Source: Phymatolithon calcareum
Lineage: Eukaryota; Rhodophyta; Florideophyceae; Hapalidiales
NCBI GenBank assembly: GCA_977006965.1
Contig: OZ345359.1
Coordinates: 2,108,001-2,172,000, forward strand
Length of the DNA: 64,000 nt
Direction of reading: 5' to 3'
The position numbers were made by a program, and so were the translations under genes. Positions 12,307 through 22,218 of this stretch are shown here, one piece after another; within the stretch, counting starts at the first letter, position 1, and each line of letters opens with the position of its first letter. The notes under the pieces were generated by a model. That model did no database searches and was not told the origin of the DNA. It worked only from the letters and a program-made list of their open reading frames with translations.

Positions 12307-12961
12307 TTGACAACTAAGAAAGGTAAGTTCAGTGAAGCAGTTCCCCATGTTGGGCGCTCTGCGCAGCCTCCTATTCAAAAATTCTGTCACAGTCAGTTAT
12401 CCATGCCATGCCCTCCTCAGTCTTCTGTGCTAGTGATTACTTTGCACCAACTCAATACAATATACAAGTCTGCCTCAACCCATTCCATAGCACCGCAATC
12501 ATCAAGCTGGTAGCACGCAATGCCAAATGCCTCGCCAAGCTTAGAAGCCCTCTTTTCGCACGATCAGCCACGTGTCATAAACCACTCATTTGAAAAATAC
12601 CTTCAAAATTTAACGAAAAATAAAGGGTCTAATTTTTCATATTTGCAACCCACCTTTAAATATGGATATTTTTCCGAACTTTTTCGGTTGGGAAAGTCTT
12701 CTCGTTTGCAGTTTTGCAGGTTTTTCAGTTATAGGGTTTTCAGTTAGAGGGGTTCGACTGTACATTCTTTTTTTGGCCATAACTTTCAAGTACTACACAT
12801 CTGTAATAGTTGTTTAGTATACATTTATGATAGGTTATGTAATTGTAGACAGCATTCTCCACGTCGACAGATGAGCCCCCGAGCAACAACGCCGCCGACC
12901 TCTACTGTACTCCATCGCTTCCGCAAAACCAGCGGCAGTCCACCGTGTAGGCAACGACAAT
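12307..12961. other. spacer upstream of the NLR gene, with a possible pogo-like terminus
   Basis: On the minus strand from 12760 the sequence reads CAGTCGAACCCCTCTAACTG and continues with degenerate AACTGAAAA repeats, flanked by TA. This resembles the terminal inverted repeat of Tc1/pogo-type MITEs (family knowledge). I did not find the partner end. The promoter of the NLR gene must lie here; no clear motif is visible. Confidence 0.4.
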
Positions 12962-15250
12962 ATGGAAACCGTCGGGACCGTATCCTCCGTAATTGGCATC
13001 ATCGCGGAAGCGCGGTATGTTATCAACAGTGTCAAGAACCGAATTGCCATCATCCGGCATGCCCCTGACACTTTTCAGAGCTTAAACGAGGAAATCAATC
13101 GGGCGAAGCAGCACATCACTGAGGTGGAGCAACATCTATTATCGTCGCCAATGGCCATCTCCAGTAGCATGCGCGCTCTCTTCGACGAATCATTAACATC
13201 CGTGGGTAATATTCTCAACCAGTGCAGCTCAATGTTGGAAACTCTCGAGAACAAAGTCAAGTCCGTGCTCCATCGAACAGTCCGCGCCAATCACATAAGC
13301 AGCACCATGAATGGTCTACTCTCAGAAATGGAAATCGCCTCCAGCAAGCTGCTCATATTGATTTCAACGCTCACCACCGAACAGAACATTCGAGAGCTTC
13401 ATGATGTTATTGTACCGAAGCTGGACAACTTGCGAAATACCGACAACATGGAAGAAGTATATCGAGTGGGAGCAAGCACGCCGGCATTCCCCTTAAGCAC
13501 ATCCCTGAACTTTAATGCGAAGGATGAGGATGGAAAGCCCTGTACTCCCGAAGGAATCTTGAAGGAATCCATTTTATCGCCGGGATCTTCGTCCACAGTT
13601 ACTGCGGCGACTGGAGTCATTACTCCTGCGCACGGTGTCCTCGGAATGGCCGGAGTAGGGAAGACCATTGCGTTGCAGGGACTTGCGTTTGATGACGACA
13701 TTCGCAAACGTTTTCCGGACGGAGTGCAATACGTGGTTCTCGGTCAAAAAGCATCGTTCGTAACGGCAAGAGGAGAAGTCGGGAAAATAATGCGCCTTAC
13801 AGGTGCATCGACATCTGTATCTGCCGTGCAGGAGTCCAAATCGCTACGGGAAGCTGTGGATTATGCAGTGGCGTGGTTTGCGGGGAGAATCTGCCTGTTT
13901 CTTGTGGACGGTCTGTGGCCTACGAATGACTGCGAGACCGGGTTCTTGAATGATCTGCGCCAGCTCCTAAGATCTTGCTCCGATAGTCGAATGGCCGTAA
14001 CCACCAGGAGTACGTCCATTGCACTTCTTGCTGGGAACACGGTTGACTTTGCTCCAAGGGCTGCGCTTGGACCAGCGTCTGTGAACATTTTCATGATGCA
14101 TGCGACACAGGCTGCAACGAAAGAGAATCTTCCAGAACTTACCGGCGACCTAAGAAGAAGTATAGTGCCAATCCTTACGATATGTGCTGGACTGCCGATA
14201 GCGCTGGCAGTCGCGGGGTGCACAGTAGCTCGGCTCCGAAAAGAACGAAAGGACTTTGAAGGTGCATGCCACGAGTACGCTCGCCGGCTAGAGAAGCGAA
14301 GAACAGATATTGGCAAAGTCAAGGGCCCAGAAGGCAATAGTTTAAACGCAGGACTCTCCCTCAGCCTGGAAGTACTTGAAGCTGACTTTACGGAGCTGAA
14401 TACGCCTAAAACTCTTGCTGACGGACACAGCATTTCCGATCTGTATACAAGTCTGTGTGTGTTGCGAAAACAGGCTTGGGTTCCGATTTCCGTGCTGAGC
14501 CGAATGTGGAAGGTGGACACAGATTTTGCTTTGGACGTCGTACGCCTTCTGAGCGGGTTGAGTCTTTGCAAGCTCAGTTTTCGGGAAGATGTAGAAGGGC
14601 GGGGGAAAGAAGGTGGTCTCATGCTGCATGATCTGCAATTGGAATTTTGTAAACGACAGGCGGAAAATATGAAGACAAGCTCGGTATGGCACACACAGCT
14701 GCTGAACGGATATCTGGCACCAGAACCGAGCATATCTGAAGATTTATTGATGGCAGATGAACGTGGTTCATTTGAGCGAAACTTGTTGGCGCAGAAACCT
14801 AGACCATGGTGGTCCGTCCGGGAGGACGGATATATTCATGTGGAACTTGCCAGACACCTGGTGTCTGCAGATTTGATGATGGAGCTTGGCGCTCTTTTAT
14901 TGGATGCGCGTTGGACGCATGCGCGTGGCAAGATCGGTGGGATGTTGGGTCTGAAATCGGAGTTTGATTCTTTGCTGTCGCTTGGGGACGAACTTATTCC
15001 AGAACGAGTCCGACAGAGCTTCGAATTGCTTTGGAAAGCAATACAAGTTTCGTGGGGAAGAGTAACGGAAGGGCAGCGACCGTTTCTGTTCCAAGTGTGC
15101 GGACGGCTGTTCAACATAAGACCGGAGAACGCAGTTATAGACGCGTACTTGAAAAGCGTGGAATCGCACACACCAAGACCGTATTTGCGACCGGCGAACG
15201 CGTTTTTCCCAGATCCGCGCAGCGCACAAATCATGGAGATTCCCATGTAA
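12962..15250 (+). CDS. NB-ARC STAND ATPase (NLR-like), N-terminal part of an NB-ARC-WD40 gene
   Basis: The 762-residue ORF starts at ATG 12962. Residues 1-150 are predicted helical without signal peptide and resemble the N-terminal helical bundles of fungal STAND proteins (SesA/HeLo type) or RPW8. The NB-ARC core shows a P-loop GMAGVGKT (228-235), Walker B CLFLVDG with Asp316, an RNBS-B-like MAVTTRS (344-350), GLPIAL (410-415) and an MHD-like LHD (555-557) after a winged-helix-like segment. STAND proteins of this type are ATP switches for immune or death signalling. The TAA at 15248-15250 is followed in the same frame by WD40 repeats, so this is probably one interrupted gene. Direct transposon copies lie on both sides. 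Confidence 0.85.
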   Translation: METVGTVSSVIGIIAEARYVINSVKNRIAIIRHAPDTFQSLNEEINRAKQHITEVEQHLLSSPMAISSSMRALFDESLTSVGNILNQCSSMLETLENKVKSVLHRTVRANHISSTMNGLLSEMEIASSKLLILISTLTTEQNIRELHDVIVPKLDNLRNTDNMEEVYRVGASTPAFPLSTSLNFNAKDEDGKPCTPEGILKESILSPGSSSTVTAATGVITPAHGVLGMAGVGKTIALQGLAFDDDIRKRFPDGVQYVVLGQKASFVTARGEVGKIMRLTGASTSVSAVQESKSLREAVDYAVAWFAGRICLFLVDGLWPTNDCETGFLNDLRQLLRSCSDSRMAVTTRSTSIALLAGNTVDFAPRAALGPASVNIFMMHATQAATKENLPELTGDLRRSIVPILTICAGLPIALAVAGCTVARLRKERKDFEGACHEYARRLEKRRTDIGKVKGPEGNSLNAGLSLSLEVLEADFTELNTPKTLADGHSISDLYTSLCVLRKQAWVPISVLSRMWKVDTDFALDVVRLLSGLSLCKLSFREDVEGRGKEGGLMLHDLQLEFCKRQAENMKTSSVWHTQLLNGYLAPEPSISEDLLMADERGSFERNLLAQKPRPWWSVREDGYIHVELARHLVSADLMMELGALLLDARWTHARGKIGGMLGLKSEFDSLLSLGDELIPERVRQSFELLWKAIQVSWGRVTEGQRPFLFQVCGRLFNIRPENAVIDAYLKSVESHTPRPYLRPANAFFPDPRSAQIMEIPM

Positions 15251-16963
15251 GGACAGTGCTGGACTGTTGATTGCTCTCCATGTGGACGCTATGACACAGC
15301 AGGAGCAGGCAGTGATGTAGTAGTCGCAGATGCATCGACAGGTAACATATTGAAGCAACTGAAAGGACACACTAACCGTGTAACGTGCGTATCGTTCGCT
15401 GCTGCATCAAAAACAATTGTCTCTCGGTCGGAGGACAAATTGATCGCAGTCTGGGAATGGGAGACATCTGAGTCGCCAGTGCGTGTTCTCGAAGGGCACA
15501 GCGACTGGGTGAACGATGTTGCTGTGAGCAGCGATGGCGAGAAGATATTTTCTTGCTCTCGTGATTGTACGTTGAGATTTTGGGAGACGAACACTGGTGC
15601 ACAGATTCGAGAATTCCTACAGCAGTGCAGTGTTGAAGGTGTCGCAGTTTCGAATAACGACCAATCGGTTGCAATCGGTTTATCGGATGGAACACTGAAA
15701 ATTCTGGACGGTCGCACGGGGAATTCTATTTTCGAAGGTGCCGACGCGCGCGGGAATTCCATAACGTCTGTTGCATTAAGTGGGACGGGCCAACAGTTGG
15801 TAACGGGAACATGGGACAAAGCATTTCGTGATTTGGCCGCGGGGGGATGGACGAGTGTCGGTCAGCAGTTTGAAGGAAACCCAAAAATTGTGTGGTGTGT
15901 TAGATTCAGTCCTGATGGACGTCACGTTGCATCAGGATCCTATGATGGTACTGTTCGGTTGTGGGAGGCCAACACTGGGAGAACTATGTGGACATCCGCA
16001 AATGTGCAAAGCTGGGTGACAAGTGTTGCGTTTACTCCTAACGAGGGAATAATAATTTCAGGGTCTTACGATGGCACTATTCGTATTTGGGACACACGCG
16101 TGGAAGCGGAAGCAACTGAGTTTGAATTCGGACATGTGTGGGCCATTGCGCTAAGCCATGACGGGCTTCGACTTGCGTCGGGGTCGCGAGGTGGAATTGT
16201 CTGTTTGTGGGACTTGCGTACGGGAAATCAGATTGGTGACGCAATGGAAGGGCACACAGATGATGTGTACTTCGTTTCGTTCAGTCATGACGGGCGACAG
16301 GTGGTCTCCGGTTCCCGTGACAAAACTGTTCGATTGTGGGACGCGGAGACTTTGAATCAAATTCGGAACGCATTTCAAGGTCACAGGCACTGGGTGGCAT
16401 GTGTTTCGTTCAGTTTGAATGATCAACGGATTATTTCGGGATCCTTTGACGGGACAATTTGTATCTGGGACGCAAAATCAGGTATCCAGATCGGAGATGC
16501 CTTGGAAGGGCACGAGACATGTGTTGAGGCGGTATCGGAAAGTGGTGACGGATTGCACTTTGTGTCCCGAGACGATAACGGTGTAGTCACCATTTGGAAT
16601 CGAGACACGCGAAATTGTGTTTGGAAATCGGTCGAAGGATCGGGTGATTCTCAAGATGCCAAGTCGAGCGAGCATGGCAGGGACACTAAATATGAAGTGA
16701 CGGACAAGGAAGCGGAGGAGATTATTCGGAGTTGTGGACAGCAAGCGCCGCCTGTATGGCCGGATTCTTTAGCGGCATGTGCGGCAGAAGCATACTGCCG
16801 CAACAACTCGGTTTACGCGAATGTACCGGCAGATGGCACGTTGGTTGGGAATTTCCCGTGCCCTGTTTATTCCTGGCAATATAATGAAGCATGCAAGTTG
16901 TTTGTTGCTGCACTGAGAAGTGGTGTGGTCGCTAAATGTAATTTAATGGTGAAAGATGAATAA
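15251..16963 (+). CDS. WD40 sensor domain of the same NLR gene, downstream of in-frame TAA
   Basis: This continues the NB-ARC frame directly after the TAA: the first residues, GQCWTVDCSPCGRYDTAGAG, are already a WD40 strand pair. About 11 WD repeats follow, with SPDGR..ASGSYDGT.RLW-type blades best preserved in repeats 6-10; repeat 5 lacks its WD end. A tail of about 100 residues ends in NLMVKDE. There is no in-frame ATG until 15986, 245 codons in, so an independent gene could not include the first five repeats. Read through, the product would be about 1333 residues, with the Apaf-1-like order helical domain, NB-ARC, WD40. A GTAAGG at 15247 could be a donor, but the 66-nt intron that would keep frame removes a canonical WD strand. 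Confidence 0.85.
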   Translation, partial: GQCWTVDCSPCGRYDTAGAGSDVVVADASTGNILKQLKGHTNRVTCVSFAAASKTIVSRSEDKLIAVWEWETSESPVRVLEGHSDWVNDVAVSSDGEKIFSCSRDCTLRFWETNTGAQIREFLQQCSVEGVAVSNNDQSVAIGLSDGTLKILDGRTGNSIFEGADARGNSITSVALSGTGQQLVTGTWDKAFRDLAAGGWTSVGQQFEGNPKIVWCVRFSPDGRHVASGSYDGTVRLWEANTGRTMWTSANVQSWVTSVAFTPNEGIIISGSYDGTIRIWDTRVEAEATEFEFGHVWAIALSHDGLRLASGSRGGIVCLWDLRTGNQIGDAMEGHTDDVYFVSFSHDGRQVVSGSRDKTVRLWDAETLNQIRNAFQGHRHWVACVSFSLNDQRIISGSFDGTICIWDAKSGIQIGDALEGHETCVEAVSESGDGLHFVSRDDNGVVTIWNRDTRNCVWKSVEGSGDSQDAKSSEHGRDTKYEVTDKEAEEIIRSCGQQAPPVWPDSLAACAAEAYCRNNSVYANVPADGTLVGNFPCPVYSWQYNEACKLFVAALRSGVVAKCNLMVKDE

Positions 16964-17078
16964 ATAGTAGCTGCAGAACTTTCGTTTCGCATCGGCACTA
17001 TGTAAAATACCTTTTGTCTCCTGTCATCCGTGAACGCTTCTAACTCTCGAACAATACTTAACTGAAGAATAACACTAC

Positions 17079-19028
17079 ACTAGTGTCTCTGTGACAGGAA
17101 TTTTCCCTCAATTGAGGGAATGAGAATCATTTATTTTTTACCAACGAAAGCTACTCATTATTAGGCTCATCAAACGCATCAAGCTCATGGATGTGTTCAG
17201 CATGCTTAGCAAAACAGTTTCTACCTGTTGAAGTGCCACATCTGTTGATTGCGGCACCAGCAAGTCTACTACATGATGAGAACACGAGGGTTAATTCCTT
17301 GACTTGTCGGACTCTGCAGTTGTTTTGAGTAGCTAAAATAGTAATCATGACACCTTTGGCTTACTTTTCCATTTTCGGAGGAGTTAAATGGGTTTCAACA
17401 CCGCCCTTGGAGCAAATATACCTTTTGGAGTACTGAACATCGATGATTATTGCGCGAGGCAGAATGAATCCGGGAGGACAAGGCGCCTTGTACCAGAGTA
17501 TGAGGCACAAGACGGCGCAGTACAACTGTACTATGAGAAGTTTCACCTTCTAAACCGTTTTGCTTCTCGTCCTCTGTCGTGGTCCACATATCAAGATGCA
17601 GCATTATCTCAGGTCTTCCTTAGTCTGAATTCTGTAACTCGCAACCTTTCTCCAGTTTACGGTGGATGGCGATGCACTGAAGGAGGCCATTTTCAATCCA
17701 ATAGCCTCCGTTGCCATACCAAAGAGATATGAACTTGGCAAAGCGAAACCAAGTCTAACAGAGACACAGTGGGTTTTTTGTGATCATTATTAGCATCGAT
17801 AAAATCCTGAACGAGCGCCCACCGGTACTGTACGGACGACACAGTGCCTTGTTCACTTGGTTGCATTGTGAATATGACGCACCGGAGGTACTCGGAGAAC
17901 CTGGCTCTGGTCATCCCACTGTTTGAAAATGAAGGAGCGAAGATATACTTGTTCCCCATGTTAGACTTACATAAATCTCTTTGCGTCCAACTCCTGAGGA
18001 CGAGTATTCCGAAAATCTTAGCCTACGTTCTTCCTATTCGTTTCGCTTAGCGGATGCCTAAGCAACGATTGTTCGCAGGTGCACTCGGCGAAATATCGTC
18101 ATGAAGGAATCGTGCGGTGTGTGGAACCTGATGCCACCGTTCTCGGATATAACATCTCTACTTATAGTGCGAACTTTCCAGAACTGACAGGGAGTCCTTC
18201 CCCCAATTTGACATAGAACTTGGCGCTCGAACCACGGCACTCCATGAGCAAAAATACTCTGCTCACGGTCTGGCGCAATGACATCAAGCTCCTCTTGCGA
18301 TTATTGATCCCAAGAACCATGCAGGGTGTAGGCAAGGGAACCCGCAAGAGGGCGTTCAGAGCTCCTGTTGATTTTATGGTAGGTTTGTGTTGCCTTCTGT
18401 CGAGAGTGCGGTTGATATTGAACGAAAAATTCGGCGTTTGGCGAAGAAGATGTTCGACCGCGAGTACTGTAAGCCGGCGTTCGAGGTACAGAATTTTGCC
18501 TACTGGGACTCGATACAACTATTCGTGAGAAAAGAGCGCCTTCGTCAGCTTTCCATGCATTGACGTTAACAATTTTGATAGTCTTAAGCTTAGTCTTTTC
18601 GATTGCTTTTTGAACAAGCACCCATTTCACGCGAACTGAAGTGCTCGAGCTACCCTTGATTTCATCAACGTGCACCCCTTGAACCGAGCCGTTCTCCTTT
18701 TCTGAACTGGAAAACGCTCCGTATAGTCGGCAGCACTGTACATGACTTGTCACTGATGTTGCTTTGGTGTGTACGGCTGCACCGACCACTCGGCGCAGGT
18801 CTTTTTCTCGAGGCACGGCAGATGTGTTTTTTCGGAGTGACCAGCAGATTTTCGTTCCTATCTGCGAAAGACACGGTTTTAAGGTTGTTAAAGGGGTACT
18901 CCCTACCAAGAACAAAAGGTTGACTTTCCGAATCTGGCACTAAAAAATTGTTCCACATTCTTTTTACAAACTTTTTTGAGCTTTTAAATCCACCCTCAAT
19001 TGAGGTCGTTCGTCACATAGACACTAGT
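17079..19028 (-). mobile_element. TIR-1 transposon, copy 2
   Basis: Direct repeat of the element at 10334-12306, with point differences and a few indels. The left end is ACTAGTGTCTCTGTGACAGG and the right end is CGTCACATAGACACTAGT. The same minus-strand reading frames persist (18162-18518 matches 11440-11796; 17151-17348 matches 10428-10625), including the shared TAA. With copy 1 it brackets the NLR gene in direct orientation. No target duplication is evident at either copy. Confidence 0.8.
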
Positions 19029-19029
19029 T

Positions 19030-20945
19030 TCTAGTTTACTAACCACCTCAATTGAAGGGCGATTTAAAAGCTCAAAAAATCTATAAAACGAAAGAGAAAC
19101 AGCTCGCTCACGCCAGAGTCGTAAAGCCGGGCTTGTCTTCTGTGCGAGGAGTACCGCAACTACTCCCTAATAACCACATCGTTCTGGGCTAGGAACGAAA
19201 ATGTCCTGTCTACTCTTAAGAATCAGACCTGCTGTGCCGCAAGAAAAAGACTCCCGTCTAAGTGTCGGTGCAGCCAAACATGCCAAGGAAACGAAGGCGA
19301 TTAGTCGAGAAGAATGTTGTAGACTGTAGGCAGCCATTTCCAAGTCAGTCAATGTGATTGCTACGGCTCAGGATGTAATTGAAGAGAAAATCGGCAGTCT
19401 CGCAAGCACGTCACTGCGCGTAAAATGGGTCCTAATTCAGCACCCAGTGAAGAAGATTAATATTGCAGCCCTCAAAAATGTTGGCCTCAATTCATAAAAG
19501 CCTGTTGATGGTGTTTTAGCCCGTTCGGCACCTTAGGCCGAGCCCACACTGGAAAAGCGAAGCATTGCCAAGTCCTGCTTACAGCGCCAACCTTCGTCAG
19601 AAAACGCTAATTTTCCAACTCCATTCGCAACCAAAAGCTAACCAGTTGAAGAACCAAGCTGCAACACAGACCTCAGAAGCACTGGGTGCCCTTTTGGAGG
19701 CTCTATTCGCTACGCCGTCTAAGATTTTTGGGATATTATCAAACAGCCCCTCATTGTTCACGAACTTGAGTACTTCGATCCGTTTCTCATTGCATAGTTC
19801 CTCCACCGTTTAGTGTCAACTCTACCAGTAGTCTGGCGTCCTGATACATTCCGTCCACTAGAGAGTAGAAGTAGATGCTCCACGGTCTCCTTGGTTCCCA
19901 CAGAGCAGGTCTTGCATATAGGGTCGCATTCAACTGGGCCATTTAGAAAAACTGTTACCAGCGAGCAGCAGAGTGCGGCAAGTTGATTGAGAGTAGTTTC
20001 AGCGCGCCTGTGGCTTATATTGCGCTCTGGGGGTACAAACAGAATACTCTTAAGGTTTGTCCACTGGTGCGGACTGACAATCGAGCGCGCAGATTCTATG
20101 GTTAAGGGTATGCTTGATGCGTCACCAGATTTGACTTCGTAATGCCTTTTCGACCAAGGACGTCCGCTTTTTCGTTCCCAGGGAGCCCATAGTGGCTTGG
20201 GATGCAAAATGCTTCGCAATTGATCATATCATCAATATGTCTTTCCATAGTATCCGACAGCTTGTCATCTCCCCAGACATCCATCGTTGCCCGGTCAACG
20301 CATCGAAGAGTCTCCTTCTGTCTGCACACCAGCGAATGTGGTGTTTGCATGGGATTCACAAGTGTTCTATCTCCTCAAAAGCGCAGACTGCCGAGAATAT
20401 TTCGGCGTCGAACGACGAACCCACTACTCCAATGGTCGTTTCGTGTGAACACATTTGTTCTGGCAACTCTCTTGGTTTATAATTCGTTTTAATCTCTGAA
20501 GCTCATCCAGAGTGTCAGCATCACGTGGTGCAGCAAAGATAACATGAAGTACTGATTCAGTAATTCATGGATACCGCATTTAATTCCAGTACTACTCGTA
20601 AATATTCAATCAATTCAGATCGTACATTTACGTTAGAGAGCAGTGTGAGAACCCACTTCATTCCTAACGAGAAGAAAAGGAAGAATTCGAATGCCATGAC
20701 GACTATATTTGCCCCGCAAACCAACCGCAAAGTTTGCAAACTGAGGAAAACGACAGCCACATGTTCATCATGTAGAAGCTCGCATCTGTCGCATTCCTTT
20801 GGTTGAGACTGTTTCACGAAGCGCGCTGTTGCTATCCATAAGCTTAACGCTGTCCAAGAGCCTGATACTGGAGAGCTTTCGTTGGTAAAAAAATTATATG
20901 AATTTCATACCTTCAATTGAGGGTATGAGTGGCGTGCCGCAATGC
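19030..20945 (+). mobile_element. TIR-1 transposon, diverged inverted copy 3 with LINE insertion
   Basis: It lies tail-to-tail with copy 2: the subterminal segments of copy 2 (GAGCTTTTAAATCCACCCTC, ending 19000) and copy 3 (GAAGGGCGATTTAAAAGCTC) mirror each other across 19029. The far end (20880-20925) carries CAATTGAGGGTATGA and GCTTTCGTTGGTAAAAAA, the complement of the left end of copies 1 and 2. On the plus strand the conserved peptides reappear: SLRVKWVLIQ at about 19415, LGALLEALFATP near 19680, and the C-terminal piece RTHFIPNEKKRK, TNRKVCKLRK, DCFTKRA at 20640-20830. The middle, about 19790-20560, is replaced by LINE sequence. Confidence 0.7.
19790..20560 (-). mobile_element. LINE fragment with RNase H-like domain, inside TIR-1 copy 3
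   Basis: Minus-strand frames show the end of an RNase H domain (INCEAFCIPSHYGLPGNEKA, at about 20155-20230) and, at the usual distance downstream, TLNQLAALCCS and then CKTCSVGTKETVEHLLLLSS. The CxxC-ETVEHLLL block after an RNase H is typical of non-LTR ORF2 C-termini (family knowledge). One frameshift separates the two blocks. The interval shows no similarity to copies 1 and 2 of the host element, so it is an insertion. Confidence 0.65.
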
Positions 20946-21243
20946 TCAAGGACGGTTGGAGAAAGAACAGAAGGAGTTGAAAGAAGTTTACGAGATGACC
21001 ATCTACCGTGATTATCCTAAATGGTTTCCAGCCCAGGTCATCCCTTGGAAGGAAGGCGGCTGAAGTTCGGCTCCGTAGAGATTTTGATTTTAAGTTGCCC
21101 GAAGGTCTGCACTTTGTGCAGCTTTGGAGCTGTTGTGACGTCAAGTACTGCTCGTATCTGTTAAAGTCTACTGTAGCAGTAAAGAAACAGACTTGTTCTT
21201 GGACAATTTCAAAAGCCTGCAATAAAAGAAAGAAAGAAAGATA

Positions 21244-21313
21244 ACAAGTAGTAGTTTTGGCAAGGGGTGCCGGTTTAGCGAGATTTCCTCGCTTTTTCGG
21301 TCCATGTAGAGAA
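21244..21313 (+). repeat. dispersed 70-bp repeat, copy also at 63931
   Basis: GTAGTAGTTTTGGCAAGGGG up to TTTTTCGGTCCATGTAGAGA matches 63931-64000 in the same orientation with roughly ten differences. The second copy is cut by the window edge, so the family and full length are unknown. Confidence 0.7.
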
Positions 21314-22040
21314 TTTCCTCATTTATATAGTTCCTAGAGGAATTTAGAATGTCAGTTAGTCAGTAAAAGACCGAAGTTTCTCCAAACATAGGAGAAGGCC
21401 AACCGGAACATCGAGAACAGCAACTCCCAACCTGGACGTAATGGCGTTCTTCACTGAGCATCTTGAGTTCGTGATTCCTGTTGTCACACTAATGTACCAA
21501 TTGTGAGTCTTCCCTCCCGGCAAAGTATACTTGTTTGGAACCGACGGAGAGCTATTGCTGCCTGCGTCTCAAGGAGAGTTGCCTCTGGGCGCTTCGAAGC
21601 GATAAGCATGCCGGGATGATGTGTTCTGCGAGGAAAATTCAGCTTTTTGCATCTTCTTACGCGATATGCGCTCTTCGTCGCCTTCATTATGGCTCACAAA
21701 TTTTGGCTTTCGTATTGTTGAGAAAGGCAGGTGTATTTCAGTCTTTTACGTTTGATGTGGCGATGGGCAGGCGAAAATCAGCACCGTAAAACTCACAAAT
21801 CCTATTGAATGGGAGTTAATTTGTGATATGTGCTTTGAGAACCCTTGAAGTTTCTTACACCCAATAGCGGGCGACAGCAGCTCTCAAGTTAAAACACCCA
21901 AGAAAGTCACCGGACAAGGAATCGGCGCCGTATTGGAGAGCAGCGGCACCTGGTTGAGGCATTTTGTAGACACGCAATGCTGCACGAGCGTAAGGAGGGA
22001 CACTTACACTATCAGGGAGAACATACCAACCAATTGAGAT

Positions 22041-22218
22041 TGTTAGAGTAGTGTCTGTTAGTGCTCCCCCTCTTTGTACAGGGTGTGCATTTCTCGCCCC
22101 TGCTCTATTTAAGCGGCGATCCTAAATCGCATCTTAGACTGGAGCATCTCATCTCATCTCATCTTCTCATCGGGGAGAGATCACCCCTTTTCATGATAAA
22201 CCCAACCTTATCTTAACA
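22041..22218 (+). mobile_element. possible solo or 5' LTR
   Basis: The segment runs from TGTTAG to CTTAACA (TG...CA ends with 5-bp inversion), with a TATA-like CTCTATTTAAGC and a CATCTCATCTCATCTCATCT microsatellite after it. A second TGTTAG at 22056 could be the real start. No target duplication and no clear primer binding site are visible. Confidence 0.3.

Noticed and set aside
15350-16963. WD40 protein as an independent gene starting at 15350
   Set aside because: The codon at 15350 is TTG, the frame is open and WD40-like upstream to the TAA at 15248, and the first ATG is at 15986.
18301-18915. 204-codon minus-strand ORF as a host gene
   Set aside because: It is inside TIR-1 copy 2 and its frame is not the one conserved throughout among the three copies.
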